A stretch of DNA of 64,000 nt, taken from contig CBDCCV010000001.1 in the NCBI GenBank assembly GCA_965215025.1, positions 1,240,001 through 1,304,000 on the forward strand, written 5' to 3'. The stretch's first letter is position 1, and each line of letters begins with the position of its first letter. Shown here piece after piece: positions 51,015 through 58,081 of this stretch. Both the position numbers and the translations under genes were made by a program. Under the pieces are notes generated by a model that saw only the letters and a list, made by a program, of their open reading frames with translations, searched no databases and had not been told where the DNA came from. This DNA is from CBDCCV01 sp965215025. Its GTDB lineage: Bacteria; Bacteroidota; Rhodothermia; Rhodothermales; Salinibacteraceae.

Positions 51015-51065
51015 GCTTGAGCGGCAGGCGCGCACCCGCAAGGCAAGCCCCTCTCTCACCGCGCT

Positions 51066-51731
51066 ATGGCTGACAGATACGACCCCGCCGAGAACGACGG
51101 CTGCTCGTACGCATGGCTGAGCGAATGGCTATGCGAGTACGTGGACGGCACGATGGACCCCTCCGTCCGCGCCGTCTTTGAGGAGTACCTGGCGGCCAAC
51201 CCAGCCCTGCGCGAGCACGTGGACCGGCTGTGCCGCACGCGCGACCTGCTCGGGCAGTGCGCGTGCCGAGAGCAAGGGAAAAGAGCGGCGAAAGACTTGC
51301 AGGCCAGCCTCGGGCGCTACAGCGAGTGCGATCTGATGCAGTCGCGCGTGCCCCTCGTGGATCGGGCTACCGGTCATGCGGGGATGTTTGTGGCCGTGGC
51401 TTCGGCCATGAGCATCATGCTGGGCGTGGGCGTGTTCATCGGCGCGTTCTTCTTCGCCGAGCCGATGCGCAGCACGGCGTCCTCGGAAAGCAGCGCCTCG
51501 GTAGAGGCCGTGCGCGAGAGAGCGGCAGCGCCCGCGTCCCCGGTGCCCGCCCCTGCCCTCACCTACGCGCCGCCGTCTTCTTCTTCCCTGGCTTCCTCGG
51601 CGCGCGCGCCGTCTGCTGCGCGGCACACGCGCTTCCCGCGCACCGTTGGCGTAGGGCAGCCGATGCCGCTGTTCCTGGCGGACTCGCTGCGTGGGGGCCG
51701 CACGCTTGCCGGGATGCACTTCATGCCTTGA
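51066..51731 (+). CDS. Putative membrane anti-sigma factor
   Basis: A 221-residue protein with an N-terminal cytoplasmic domain (LCEYVDGTMDPSVRAVFEEYLAANPALREHVDRL) of the kind found in anti-sigma factors, but without the H-x3-C-x2-C zinc motif. One transmembrane helix lies at about 106-130 (MFVAVASAMSIMLGVGVFIGAFFF), and a Ser/Pro/Ala-rich periplasmic tail follows. Position directly after the ECF sigma gene is the main reason for the call. Confidence 0.7.
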   Translation: MADRYDPAENDGCSYAWLSEWLCEYVDGTMDPSVRAVFEEYLAANPALREHVDRLCRTRDLLGQCACREQGKRAAKDLQASLGRYSECDLMQSRVPLVDRATGHAGMFVAVASAMSIMLGVGVFIGAFFFAEPMRSTASSESSASVEAVRERAAAPASPVPAPALTYAPPSSSSLASSARAPSAARHTRFPRTVGVGQPMPLFLADSLRGGRTLAGMHFMP

Positions 51732-51756
51732 CTTTCCTCGGCGCCCGCCGTACGCT
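51728..51756 (+). promoter_or_regulatory. Candidate sigma-70-like promoter for tRNA-Val
   Basis: TTGACT at 51728-51733 and TACGCT at 51751-51756 with a 17-bp spacer, 58 bp before the tRNA. The -35 box fits well, the -10 box only partly. The -35 overlaps the stop region of the anti-sigma gene. Confidence 0.35.
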
Positions 51757-51813
51757 CCCCCTTCCGAAGCAGAGGGATCTTCGCGCCGGCACACGCACCA
51801 GCAGCACCCGTAG

Positions 51814-51887
51814 GGGCCTTTAGCTCAGTGGTTTAGAGCGCTCGCCTCACACGCGAGAGGTCGGTGGTTCAAATCCACCAAGGCCCA
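51814..51887 (+). tRNA. tRNA-Val (anticodon CAC)
   Basis: A 74-nt cloverleaf: 7-bp acceptor stem GGGCCTT/AAGGCCC, D-arm GCTCAGTGGTTTAGAGC, anticodon stem CTCGC/GCGAG around loop CTCACAC (anticodon CAC, reads GTG), T-arm GGTGG-TTCAAAT-CCACC and discriminator A. Only CC of the 3' CCA is encoded, so CCA is added after transcription. An intrinsic terminator follows 13 bp later. Confidence 0.97.
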
Positions 51888-51900
51888 CCTTCTTCGGCAG

Positions 51901-51942
51901 ACCCCGCTTTTCGCCTTTCACAGGCAGAGAGGCGGGGTTTTT
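51901..51942 (+). terminator. Rho-independent terminator after tRNA-Val
   Basis: Stem ACCCCGC (51901-51907) with GCGGGGT (51932-51938), then TTTTC. It should also protect the convergent cytochrome operon, which ends at 51985. Confidence 0.8.
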
Positions 51943-51984
51943 CTGTGAGCGGATGCGAATGAGCGGGCCGGGCCGGGAGCGGAT

Positions 51985-52236
51985 TCACAGCGCCTCACGC
52001 GCGCGGAGGTCGCGCACGACGGCCACGACGTAGCAGAGCACGGCGGCGAGCAGGACGGGGAAGCCCAGGAAGACGCCCAGGCCCACGCTCCAGGACTCGA
52101 ACCCGAAGATGAGGAACAGCAGCGCGCACGAGAAGCCCACGAGCGCCAGCACGGCGGCAATCCGTACGAGCCGGTCCGTGCGGCGTGGCGCCTCAGGGGG
52201 CGGGGCGGCAGAGGAGCGCGTGGCGGCGTCGGTCAT
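51985..52236 (-). CDS. Small membrane protein of nitrate-reductase operon
   Basis: An 83-residue protein with two transmembrane helices (IAAVLALVGFSCALLFLIFG at 27-46 and LGVFLGFPVLLAAVLCYVVAVV at 53-74) and basic ends. Its start overlaps the stop of the tetraheme cytochrome gene by 4 bp (ATGA), so it is the third gene of the operon. No family recognised. It may stabilise the cytochrome-molybdoenzyme complex in the membrane; that is inference. Confidence 0.72.
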   Translation of the reverse strand: MTDAATRSSAAPPPEAPRRTDRLVRIAAVLALVGFSCALLFLIFGFESWSVGLGVFLGFPVLLAAVLCYVVAVVRDLRAREAL

Positions 52237-53009
52237 CGTTCCACCTTGAGCGAGGTCAGCGTCTCTTCGGAAGTGAGGTCGTCCAGGACCAGGCGCTCGC
52301 GCTCATTCGGGGTGGGGTGCGGCGGGCCGTGGCAGCTCGCGCAGCTGATCCGGTCGGCGGCCAGGTCCTCGCGGATGGCCGCGTGCGCGCGCTGGCTCTG
52401 GAAGCTTTCCGTCGCGCCGTGGCACTGGTAGCAATTCACGTTAGGGTAGGAGCCGCTGTACTGGATGGGTTCGTCCCACGTGCGCGTAACGTAGAGGAGC
52501 CAGTGCCGGAACCCGTCGCGCTTGCCCGCGAGCGTGCCGTGGACGCCGTACGTCGTGTGGCACTGGTAGCACTGGTTCTTGGGAATCCATTTGTTCTGGT
52601 AGTGCTGCGCGGCGAGCGTGGCGCTGTGCTCGCTCTGCATGTCGGCCACGAACGGCTCCATCACGTGGCAGGTGTTGCACGAGGCCACGGCCTTGGTCTC
52701 CTCGAAGATGGCCTCGGTGGCGCTCATTAAGACGACGATAGGCAGCGCGAAGAGCAGCACCACGAGCGCCACGCGGTACGCCCCCTGCGGAAGCCGGCGC
52801 CGGAAGACGAACTCGACGAGCACGAGCGCCACGATCCCAATGACCGCCGCGCCGATGCCCAGGCTGCGGAACACCTCCCCGGAAGTGACACCGGCATCGT
52901 GCGGCGCCGCCTCCTGCGCGAGCGCGGGCACAGCGCTCCAGAGGAGGCCCCACCCGAAAAGCACGAAGCCCCCCAGCACGCGGCAGGCGCTTTTTGCAAC
53001 GCTACGCAT
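52233..53009 (-). CDS. NapC/NirT-like tetraheme cytochrome c
   Basis: A 258-residue protein; the start is the ATG at 53009, overlapping the end of the nitrate-reductase-like gene by 8 bp. A signal/anchor near the N-terminus (GGFVLFGWGLLWSAVPALAQ), two further hydrophobic helices (53-67 and 79-95), then four CxxCH heme sites at 111-115, 147-151, 193-197 and 223-227. It should take electrons from the quinol pool and pass them to the periplasmic molybdoenzyme encoded upstream, in place of NapC or NapGH. Similar short multiheme cytochromes also feed nitrite and other reductases. Confidence 0.87.
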   Translation of the reverse strand: MRSVAKSACRVLGGFVLFGWGLLWSAVPALAQEAAPHDAGVTSGEVFRSLGIGAAVIGIVALVLVEFVFRRRLPQGAYRVALVVLLFALPIVVLMSATEAIFEETKAVASCNTCHVMEPFVADMQSEHSATLAAQHYQNKWIPKNQCYQCHTTYGVHGTLAGKRDGFRHWLLYVTRTWDEPIQYSGSYPNVNCYQCHGATESFQSQRAHAAIREDLAADRISCASCHGPPHPTPNERERLVLDDLTSEETLTSLKVER

Positions 53010-55308
53010 CGGGCCGCTCCTCGCCGGCTGGACGGACTTCGACGGCGCTGATCTTGTATTCGGGTTCTTTCGAGATCGGGTCCACGACATCGGTAACGAC
53101 GCGGTTGACGAGGTGGGAGGGCGAGTGGAACGTGGCGAAGACGACGCCGGGCGCCACGTCGTCCGTGACGCGGGCGACGAAAGAGGCTTCCCCGCGCGCG
53201 TTCTCAACGACGACGCGGTCGCCCTCGCGGATGCCGCGGCGGCGGGCGTCGCGCGGGTGGATCTGGAGGAAGTCCGTGGGGATCTCGTCCAGCTCCTCGA
53301 CGCCGCCGGTGATCGTCTTCGTGTGCCAGTGCTCGTAGACGCGCCCGGTGGTGAGCGTGAGCGGGGCGGCTTCGGTGCGCGGGTCTCTGGGGTCGTCCTG
53401 GTCGTGGAGCCAGACGACGGCGCGTCCGTCCGGCCGTCCGTAGAAGTCGAACCGGCCGTCCCCTTTGGCCAGCGGGTCCAGCTCCGGGACGTAGCGGATG
53501 CACGTGCCGGGGTGGTCCGTCGTCGGGCAGGGCCATTTTATACCGCGCTCTTCCTGGAGGCGTGCCATCGTGATCCCGGAGAAGTCGTACTTCGAGTGCG
53601 CGGAGATCTGCCGCCACTCGTCCCAGATCGTCTCGTACGTGCGGTTGGGCAGGACGTCGCCGTAGCCGATCCGGTCGGCGAATTCGACCAAGATGTCAAG
53701 GTCGGCGCGGGCCTGGCCGGGCGGGTCCACAATTTTGGGGACGACGTGGTAGCGCCTTTCGCTCTGGCTAAAGACGCCCGGCCCCTTCTCGGCCCACATC
53801 GCGGCGGGGAGGACGACGTCGGCATACTGCGTGGTTTCGGTCGGGTAGATGGCGTCGGCGACGACGAGGAAGGCGTTCTCCATCGCGCGGCGGTAGCGGC
53901 TCACGTTGGGGAGCGACTGCGCCGGGTTCGTGCACATCACCAGCGCCGCGCGGATGCGCCCGGAGAGCATGGCGTCGAACATGGCCACGGCGTGCAGGCC
54001 CGGCTCGGGGCTGATCCGGCCCGGCTCGACGTCCCACAATTCTTCCATCTCGGCGCGGTCTTCGGGATTGACTACGAGGCGCCCGCCGGGGAGCGCGTGC
54101 GCGAGCGCGCCCGTGTCACGCACGCCGCCGCCGGCGTTGGGCTGCCCCGTGAGCGAGAACGGCGTGGCGCCGGGCCGGCCGATGTGGCCGGTGACGAGGT
54201 GCATCGCGTTGACGAGCCGGTTACAGGCCGTCCCCTGCGACTGCTGGTTCAGCCCCATCGTCCACAACGACATCGTCGCCCCCGCGCTGGCAAAGCGGAA
54301 CGCGGCCTCGCGGATCTCCTGCGCGCCGACGCCGCACACCTCGGCGGCGCGCTCGGGCGGGTAGGCGGCCACGTGCCGGGCAAAGTCCTCGAACGTCGCC
54401 TCCGCGCCACCGTCGGCCCGCTTGAAGGTGAGGTAGCGCCCCGTCATCTCCTCATCCACAAAGCCGTTCTCGACGAACTCGTGGAGCATGGCGTTGTAAA
54501 GGGCCACGTCCGTGCCGGGGCGGATCTGGAGGTGGAGGTGGGCGCGGGCGGCCGTACGTGTCCTGCGCGGATCCACGACGATGATGAACGTCTCGTCCGG
54601 GTAGGCGCGCTGGCGGTCGCGCACGCGCTCCCAGATGATGGGGTGGCACTCGGCCGTGTTCGAGCCGGTGACGAAAAAGCACTCGGCGTGGTCGATGTCC
54701 TCGTAGCACCCCATTGGCTCGTCGGCGCCGAAGGTGGAGATGTAGCCGGCGGCGGCGCTGGCCATGCACAGGCGCGGGTTCCCGTCCACGTTGTTCGTCC
54801 CGAGGCCGGCCTTGAAGAGCTTGTTGGCCGCGTAGCTCTCCTGCGTGTAAAGCTGCCCGCTGCCGTAGAAGCCCACGCTGTCGGCGCCGTACTGGTCGAT
54901 GCGCTGGCGGAAGCCCTCGGCGGCGGCTTCGAGCGCCTCGTCCCACGTCGCCTGCCGGAGCTGTCCGTTGGCACGGACCATCGGCTGAAGGGCGCGGTCC
55001 TTGACGTAGAGGATGTCGCGGTTGAGGAGGCCTTTGATGCAGAGGCGGCCCTTGTTGTGAGCGTACTCGTCGCCCTGCACGTCTACGACGCGGCCCTCGC
55101 GCGTGCCCACCATCACGCCGCAGCCCGTGCCGCAGAACCGGCACACGCCCTTGTGCCACGCCTCGACGGCGATGGCCGGCTGCCGCTCCCACAACTCGGC
55201 GCATCCGGCGAGCGGGCCGGTGAGGATGGCGCCCGTCCCCAGCGCGCCGATGCGCTTTAAAAGCTCGCGCCGCGTCAGCCCGTGCGTCGGGCGGATGTCG
55301 TCGTTCAT
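53002..55308 (-). CDS. NapA-like periplasmic nitrate reductase, possible TAT lipoprotein
   Basis: A 768-residue bis-MGD molybdoenzyme. A twin-arginine signal (LTRRELLKRIG, 11-21) is followed by PLAGC, a possible lipobox with C36. The 4Fe-4S site is C56, C59, C63 and C90; the Mo ligand is C181 in GNPRLCMASA, matching NapA. It should reduce nitrate to nitrite in the periplasm, fed by the tetraheme cytochrome encoded next in the operon. NapB, NapD and NapF are absent nearby. Other DMSO-reductase family substrates are not excluded, but the cysteine ligand and NapA-like signature favour nitrate. Confidence 0.85.
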   Translation of the reverse strand: MNDDIRPTHGLTRRELLKRIGALGTGAILTGPLAGCAELWERQPAIAVEAWHKGVCRFCGTGCGVMVGTREGRVVDVQGDEYAHNKGRLCIKGLLNRDILYVKDRALQPMVRANGQLRQATWDEALEAAAEGFRQRIDQYGADSVGFYGSGQLYTQESYAANKLFKAGLGTNNVDGNPRLCMASAAAGYISTFGADEPMGCYEDIDHAECFFVTGSNTAECHPIIWERVRDRQRAYPDETFIIVVDPRRTRTAARAHLHLQIRPGTDVALYNAMLHEFVENGFVDEEMTGRYLTFKRADGGAEATFEDFARHVAAYPPERAAEVCGVGAQEIREAAFRFASAGATMSLWTMGLNQQSQGTACNRLVNAMHLVTGHIGRPGATPFSLTGQPNAGGGVRDTGALAHALPGGRLVVNPEDRAEMEELWDVEPGRISPEPGLHAVAMFDAMLSGRIRAALVMCTNPAQSLPNVSRYRRAMENAFLVVADAIYPTETTQYADVVLPAAMWAEKGPGVFSQSERRYHVVPKIVDPPGQARADLDILVEFADRIGYGDVLPNRTYETIWDEWRQISAHSKYDFSGITMARLQEERGIKWPCPTTDHPGTCIRYVPELDPLAKGDGRFDFYGRPDGRAVVWLHDQDDPRDPRTEAAPLTLTTGRVYEHWHTKTITGGVEELDEIPTDFLQIHPRDARRRGIREGDRVVVENARGEASFVARVTDDVAPGVVFATFHSPSHLVNRVVTDVVDPISKEPEYKISAVEVRPAGEERPDA

Positions 55309-55347
55309 GGCCTTTGTCCCCGTCTCGTACAGCCTTCAATGTTGTTT

Positions 55348-55377
55348 ACGATACGCCGCGTCTCTGGAAGGCGTCAA
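55348..55377 (-). promoter_or_regulatory. Candidate promoter of nitrate-reductase operon
   Basis: On the minus strand TTGACG (55377-55372) and TATCGT (55353-55348) with an 18-bp spacer, 39 bp upstream of the start at 55308. Reasonable sigma-70-like fit, but the organism's consensus is unknown to me. Confidence 0.35.
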
Positions 55378-55394
55378 CGCACAGGGTGCGACGG

Positions 55395-55991
55395 TTAAGG
55401 AAGAACCCACTGGCCCCGGAACGCCTCGCCGTCCCAGCGGAAGCGGGCGCGGTAGTGCCCCTCCGGATGCGTGTGCAGCCAGTCGATCCGGTCGATGGCC
55501 GTTTCTACGACGGCGAAGTGCGGGCGGCCGGCGGCGACGGCATCGCGCGTCCATTCGCCGTTTTCTGCCGGGGCGCCGCCGAGGCCGGAGCGGGGCGCGT
55601 CCACAGGCGTGCCGGGCGCCTCGGGCTTGAGGTAGAGCGCCAGCGCCTGGGGCGGCGCCTGCTGCCAGTGCGCGTCGGCCACGTCATCATCGGTGTGGAC
55701 GGTGGCGGTGCCGCACAGCACGAGCTGTTCGCGCCGCTCTGGGTCCCAGCGGTGGAAGGCCGCTTCGGCATCGCGGCGCAGCGCCTCGACTTTGGCCGCG
55801 CGCGCGTCGGAGGTGAAGGCGAGCGTGCGCGCGTCGGCGTCGGCGCTCAGCAGCGTGATCGTGCGCGCCTCCGGGCCGGCGGTGACGAAGGTGGGCGTGC
55901 CGAACGGGTGCTTGAACCCTTGCTCCGCGCCTTCTTGCACGTAAGTCCAGATGTGATCGAGAAGCCGGTCGAGGTCGTTAAAGCGCTTCAT
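55395..55991 (-). CDS. PNPOx-like flavin-binding protein
   Basis: A 198-residue protein of the pyridoxamine-phosphate-oxidase split-barrel fold. The pattern ITLLSADADARTLAFTSDARAAKVEALRRDAEAAFHRW, then QLVLCGTATVHTD, and a late FAVVETAIDRIDWLHTHPEGHYRARF fit the general-stress or PdxH-like subfamily with FMN. Substrate not assignable. It lies upstream of the nitrate-reductase operon on the same strand, 86 bp away, and is 62 bp downstream of the flavoprotein reductase gene. Confidence 0.8.
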   Translation of the reverse strand: MKRFNDLDRLLDHIWTYVQEGAEQGFKHPFGTPTFVTAGPEARTITLLSADADARTLAFTSDARAAKVEALRRDAEAAFHRWDPERREQLVLCGTATVHTDDDVADAHWQQAPPQALALYLKPEAPGTPVDAPRSGLGGAPAENGEWTRDAVAAGRPHFAVVETAIDRIDWLHTHPEGHYRARFRWDGEAFRGQWVLP

Positions 55992-56053
55992 AAACGGGGC
56001 TGCTTGGTGATGATTTGATGGCGTGCGCTTTGCAGAGGAAGAAAAAGCTATGG

Positions 56054-57298
56054 CTACTCGGCGCGGGCCAGGTGCCGGAGCATCTTCAGGCTCGTCTCGG
56101 TGCCTTTCCAGAGCAGGCCGGCGTAGAGCGGGTTGGTGGCGCCCTCGTGGCGGTGAGGCAGGTGCTTGCTGGCCAGGAGGCGGCGCAGCTGGCCGACTGG
56201 CAGCCGCTCGACGCGCGCGCGGTCGCCGGTGGCAAAGGCATCGGCGCCGAGCGTGCCCTGCGCGACGAGCGCCTGGTCGAGCTGCTCCATGAGCCAGGCG
56301 CCCTGCGGCTCGAACGCGAAGGCCGGCGCCTGGCCGCGCACGCGCGCGGCCCAGTCCTCGGCCGCCGCGTCAGCCTGCAGGAGCGCCAGGAAGCCTTGCT
56401 TGACGGGGTAGTCCGAGGCGTCGCCGGCGGCGTAGATGTCCGGATGGCCCACCACCCGGCGCGAGGCCATTTCCGTGCGGAGAAAGCCGTGCTCGTCCGT
56501 CGGCAGCGCCTCCCACCGGACGCTCGCCTCGTGCGCGGGCGCGGCGATGAGCAGGTCGTAGCGCAGGCGCCCTTCTTCCGGAAACACCAGCGCGCCTTTC
56601 TCCACGCGCTGTGGGCGCGGGTGCCGGCGCACGCCGATGCCGCGCTGGCGCATCTCTTTCTGGAGCATCTCGTGCACGCTCGTGCCGAAGGCTTCCATGA
56701 AGCGCTGCTCCGCCGTCAGCAGCATGATCTCGACGCCGCTGCGCGCATCCTTCCAGTCCAGCCACGTCGAGAGCATGAAAGCTAGTTCGTAGAGCGCCCC
56801 GGCCCACCCGCAGCCCGGCGGCACGAGTAGCACGACGCGGCGGCGCGCCGCGCCCGCGCGCACGTCGTCTTGAAGCTGCCCGAGCGCGCGGCGCGGCCGA
56901 AGCATGTCGCCCTCGCGCCCAAGGATGAGGGCGTGTTCGTGCAAGCCCGGCATGGCTCGGGGATCGGCCGTCGCGCCCGTGGCCAGGAAGAGGGCATCGT
57001 AAAAGAGGTCCTGCCCGCTCACGCGCAGCGCCCGGCGCTCGGGGTCCACGCCGTGGGCGATCCCCTGCTGGAAGCGAAAGCTCTGCGCACGGGCGAGGTC
57101 GGCCAGGTCAAGGCGCACGTCCTCGGGCGGCAGGCCAAAGGGCACGTACGTCAGGTAGGGCTTGAACACGAACGCGGGCTGCTCAGAGACGAGCGTCACG
57201 CCGGCCGCGTCGCCGAGGCGCTGGCGCAGGTAGAGCGCCGCTTCGAGGCCGCCGAAACCACCTCCTACGATGACCGCGTTTTTCTGCTCGTTGGACAT
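56054..57298 (-). CDS. NDH-2/sulfide:quinone reductase-like flavoprotein
   Basis: A 414-residue FAD-dependent pyridine-nucleotide-disulfide-type oxidoreductase. The N-terminal FAD motif is VIVGGGFGGLEAALYLR (residues 10-26). The second FAD motif GHPDIYAAGDASDYPVKQG is near residue 290, and the C-terminal RHLARAE is preceded by amphipathic segments suited to the membrane surface. Type II NADH dehydrogenases and SQRs share this layout; the redox cysteines of SQR are not obvious, so NDH-2 or a related enzyme is preferred. It would deliver electrons to the quinone pool. Confidence 0.8.
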   Translation of the reverse strand: MSNEQKNAVIVGGGFGGLEAALYLRQRLGDAAGVTLVSEQPAFVFKPYLTYVPFGLPPEDVRLDLADLARAQSFRFQQGIAHGVDPERRALRVSGQDLFYDALFLATGATADPRAMPGLHEHALILGREGDMLRPRRALGQLQDDVRAGAARRRVVLLVPPGCGWAGALYELAFMLSTWLDWKDARSGVEIMLLTAEQRFMEAFGTSVHEMLQKEMRQRGIGVRRHPRPQRVEKGALVFPEEGRLRYDLLIAAPAHEASVRWEALPTDEHGFLRTEMASRRVVGHPDIYAAGDASDYPVKQGFLALLQADAAAEDWAARVRGQAPAFAFEPQGAWLMEQLDQALVAQGTLGADAFATGDRARVERLPVGQLRRLLASKHLPHRHEGATNPLYAGLLWKGTETSLKMLRHLARAE

Positions 57299-58081
57299 GG
57301 TGCTTGCTCCGCTGTTGAGGTAGGCAGCATCGCGGGAGGTGAAGGCCAGCCCGGCTCGCGCCTGAGACGCGCCCCGGAGGTGTCAAGGGTTTACCACTCG
57401 GTTAAAAAGCGTCGGCTTGCGCGCGCGGAGGCGGAGCGGAAAAGGAGCGCTGGGCAATGGACAGCGTCACCACGACGAGCGAGCTGGTTCGATGTGGTGC
57501 AGCCGAGAGGGAGCCTGATGGCGGCGGCCACGATGATGCCCTGCCAGCCCCAGAAGTGCACCTGTGCTCATCCAGCGACTGTACATGCGCGCCTTGCACA
57601 GCCGCTGCATGGAGTAGTAGATGGCCGCGAAAGTCCCATTGCCGTCGCCGGCTGGGGGTCGTACCGCACTGGGATGCGTTTTCTCTTCCATGACGAACGT
57701 AAAGACGGCTCCGGGGGTCTCGGTCGGTAGCGCTCGGGCGGCTTCCTGAGCAACTGTCCTGGTTGGGGATGCGAAAATGCGTGATGAGCCGGACATGTGC
57801 GGCAGTGCGTTCCCCCACGCCTGCGTAGGCGCGGCCCACGCTCCGGCGTAGGGGCATCCCCCACAGAACCGGAGCCTCGTAAAACCGGAGCGGGCACGGG
57901 GCCGGGCGCTGCCTTGCAGACGCTGCCCAGTCAAGCCGCTTTCCCGGCGCCGCACAAAAGACCGACGGGATAAAAGGCAGATAAGGGTTTCCCCTACACG
58001 ACGCGCAAGGAATATCCGTCGGAGCGCCACGTATCCCTTCCGAAGCTTTCACCGCATGGCCTCAAGCCGCCCTCCACACCG
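57299..58081. other. Divergent spacer, 783 bp, with ccoN remnant
   Basis: Apart from the ccoN fragment no gene is supported. Composition is uneven with short palindromic blocks (for example GTAGGGGCATCCCCC near 57847). It must contain promoters for the flavoprotein gene (minus) and the FixL-like kinase (plus). Confidence 0.5.
57488..57643 (-). pseudogene. Decayed fragment of ccoN (cbb3 oxidase subunit I)
   Basis: On the minus strand one frame reads GNGTFAAIYYSMQRLCKARMYS (from 57643). A second frame, offset by one base, reads HFWGWQGIIVAAA...LPLG.TTS (from 57558). Both segments are typical of CcoN, in the right order and spacing (YYS-QR-xx-KARMYS then HFWGWQ). One extra base between them breaks the frame, and no coding continuation is seen on either side, so about 150 bp of a gene remnant is left. 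Confidence 0.6.

Noticed and set aside
52618..55260. 880-codon open frame on the plus strand
   Set aside because: It lies antisense to the nitrate-reductase-like and cytochrome genes, whose motifs are clear; its translation is V/R/A-rich without domains, as expected of a high-GC antisense frame.
57402..58052. 216-codon open frame on the minus strand in the divergent spacer
   Set aside because: No family features as a whole; the only recognisable part is the ccoN remnant, which is split over two frames.
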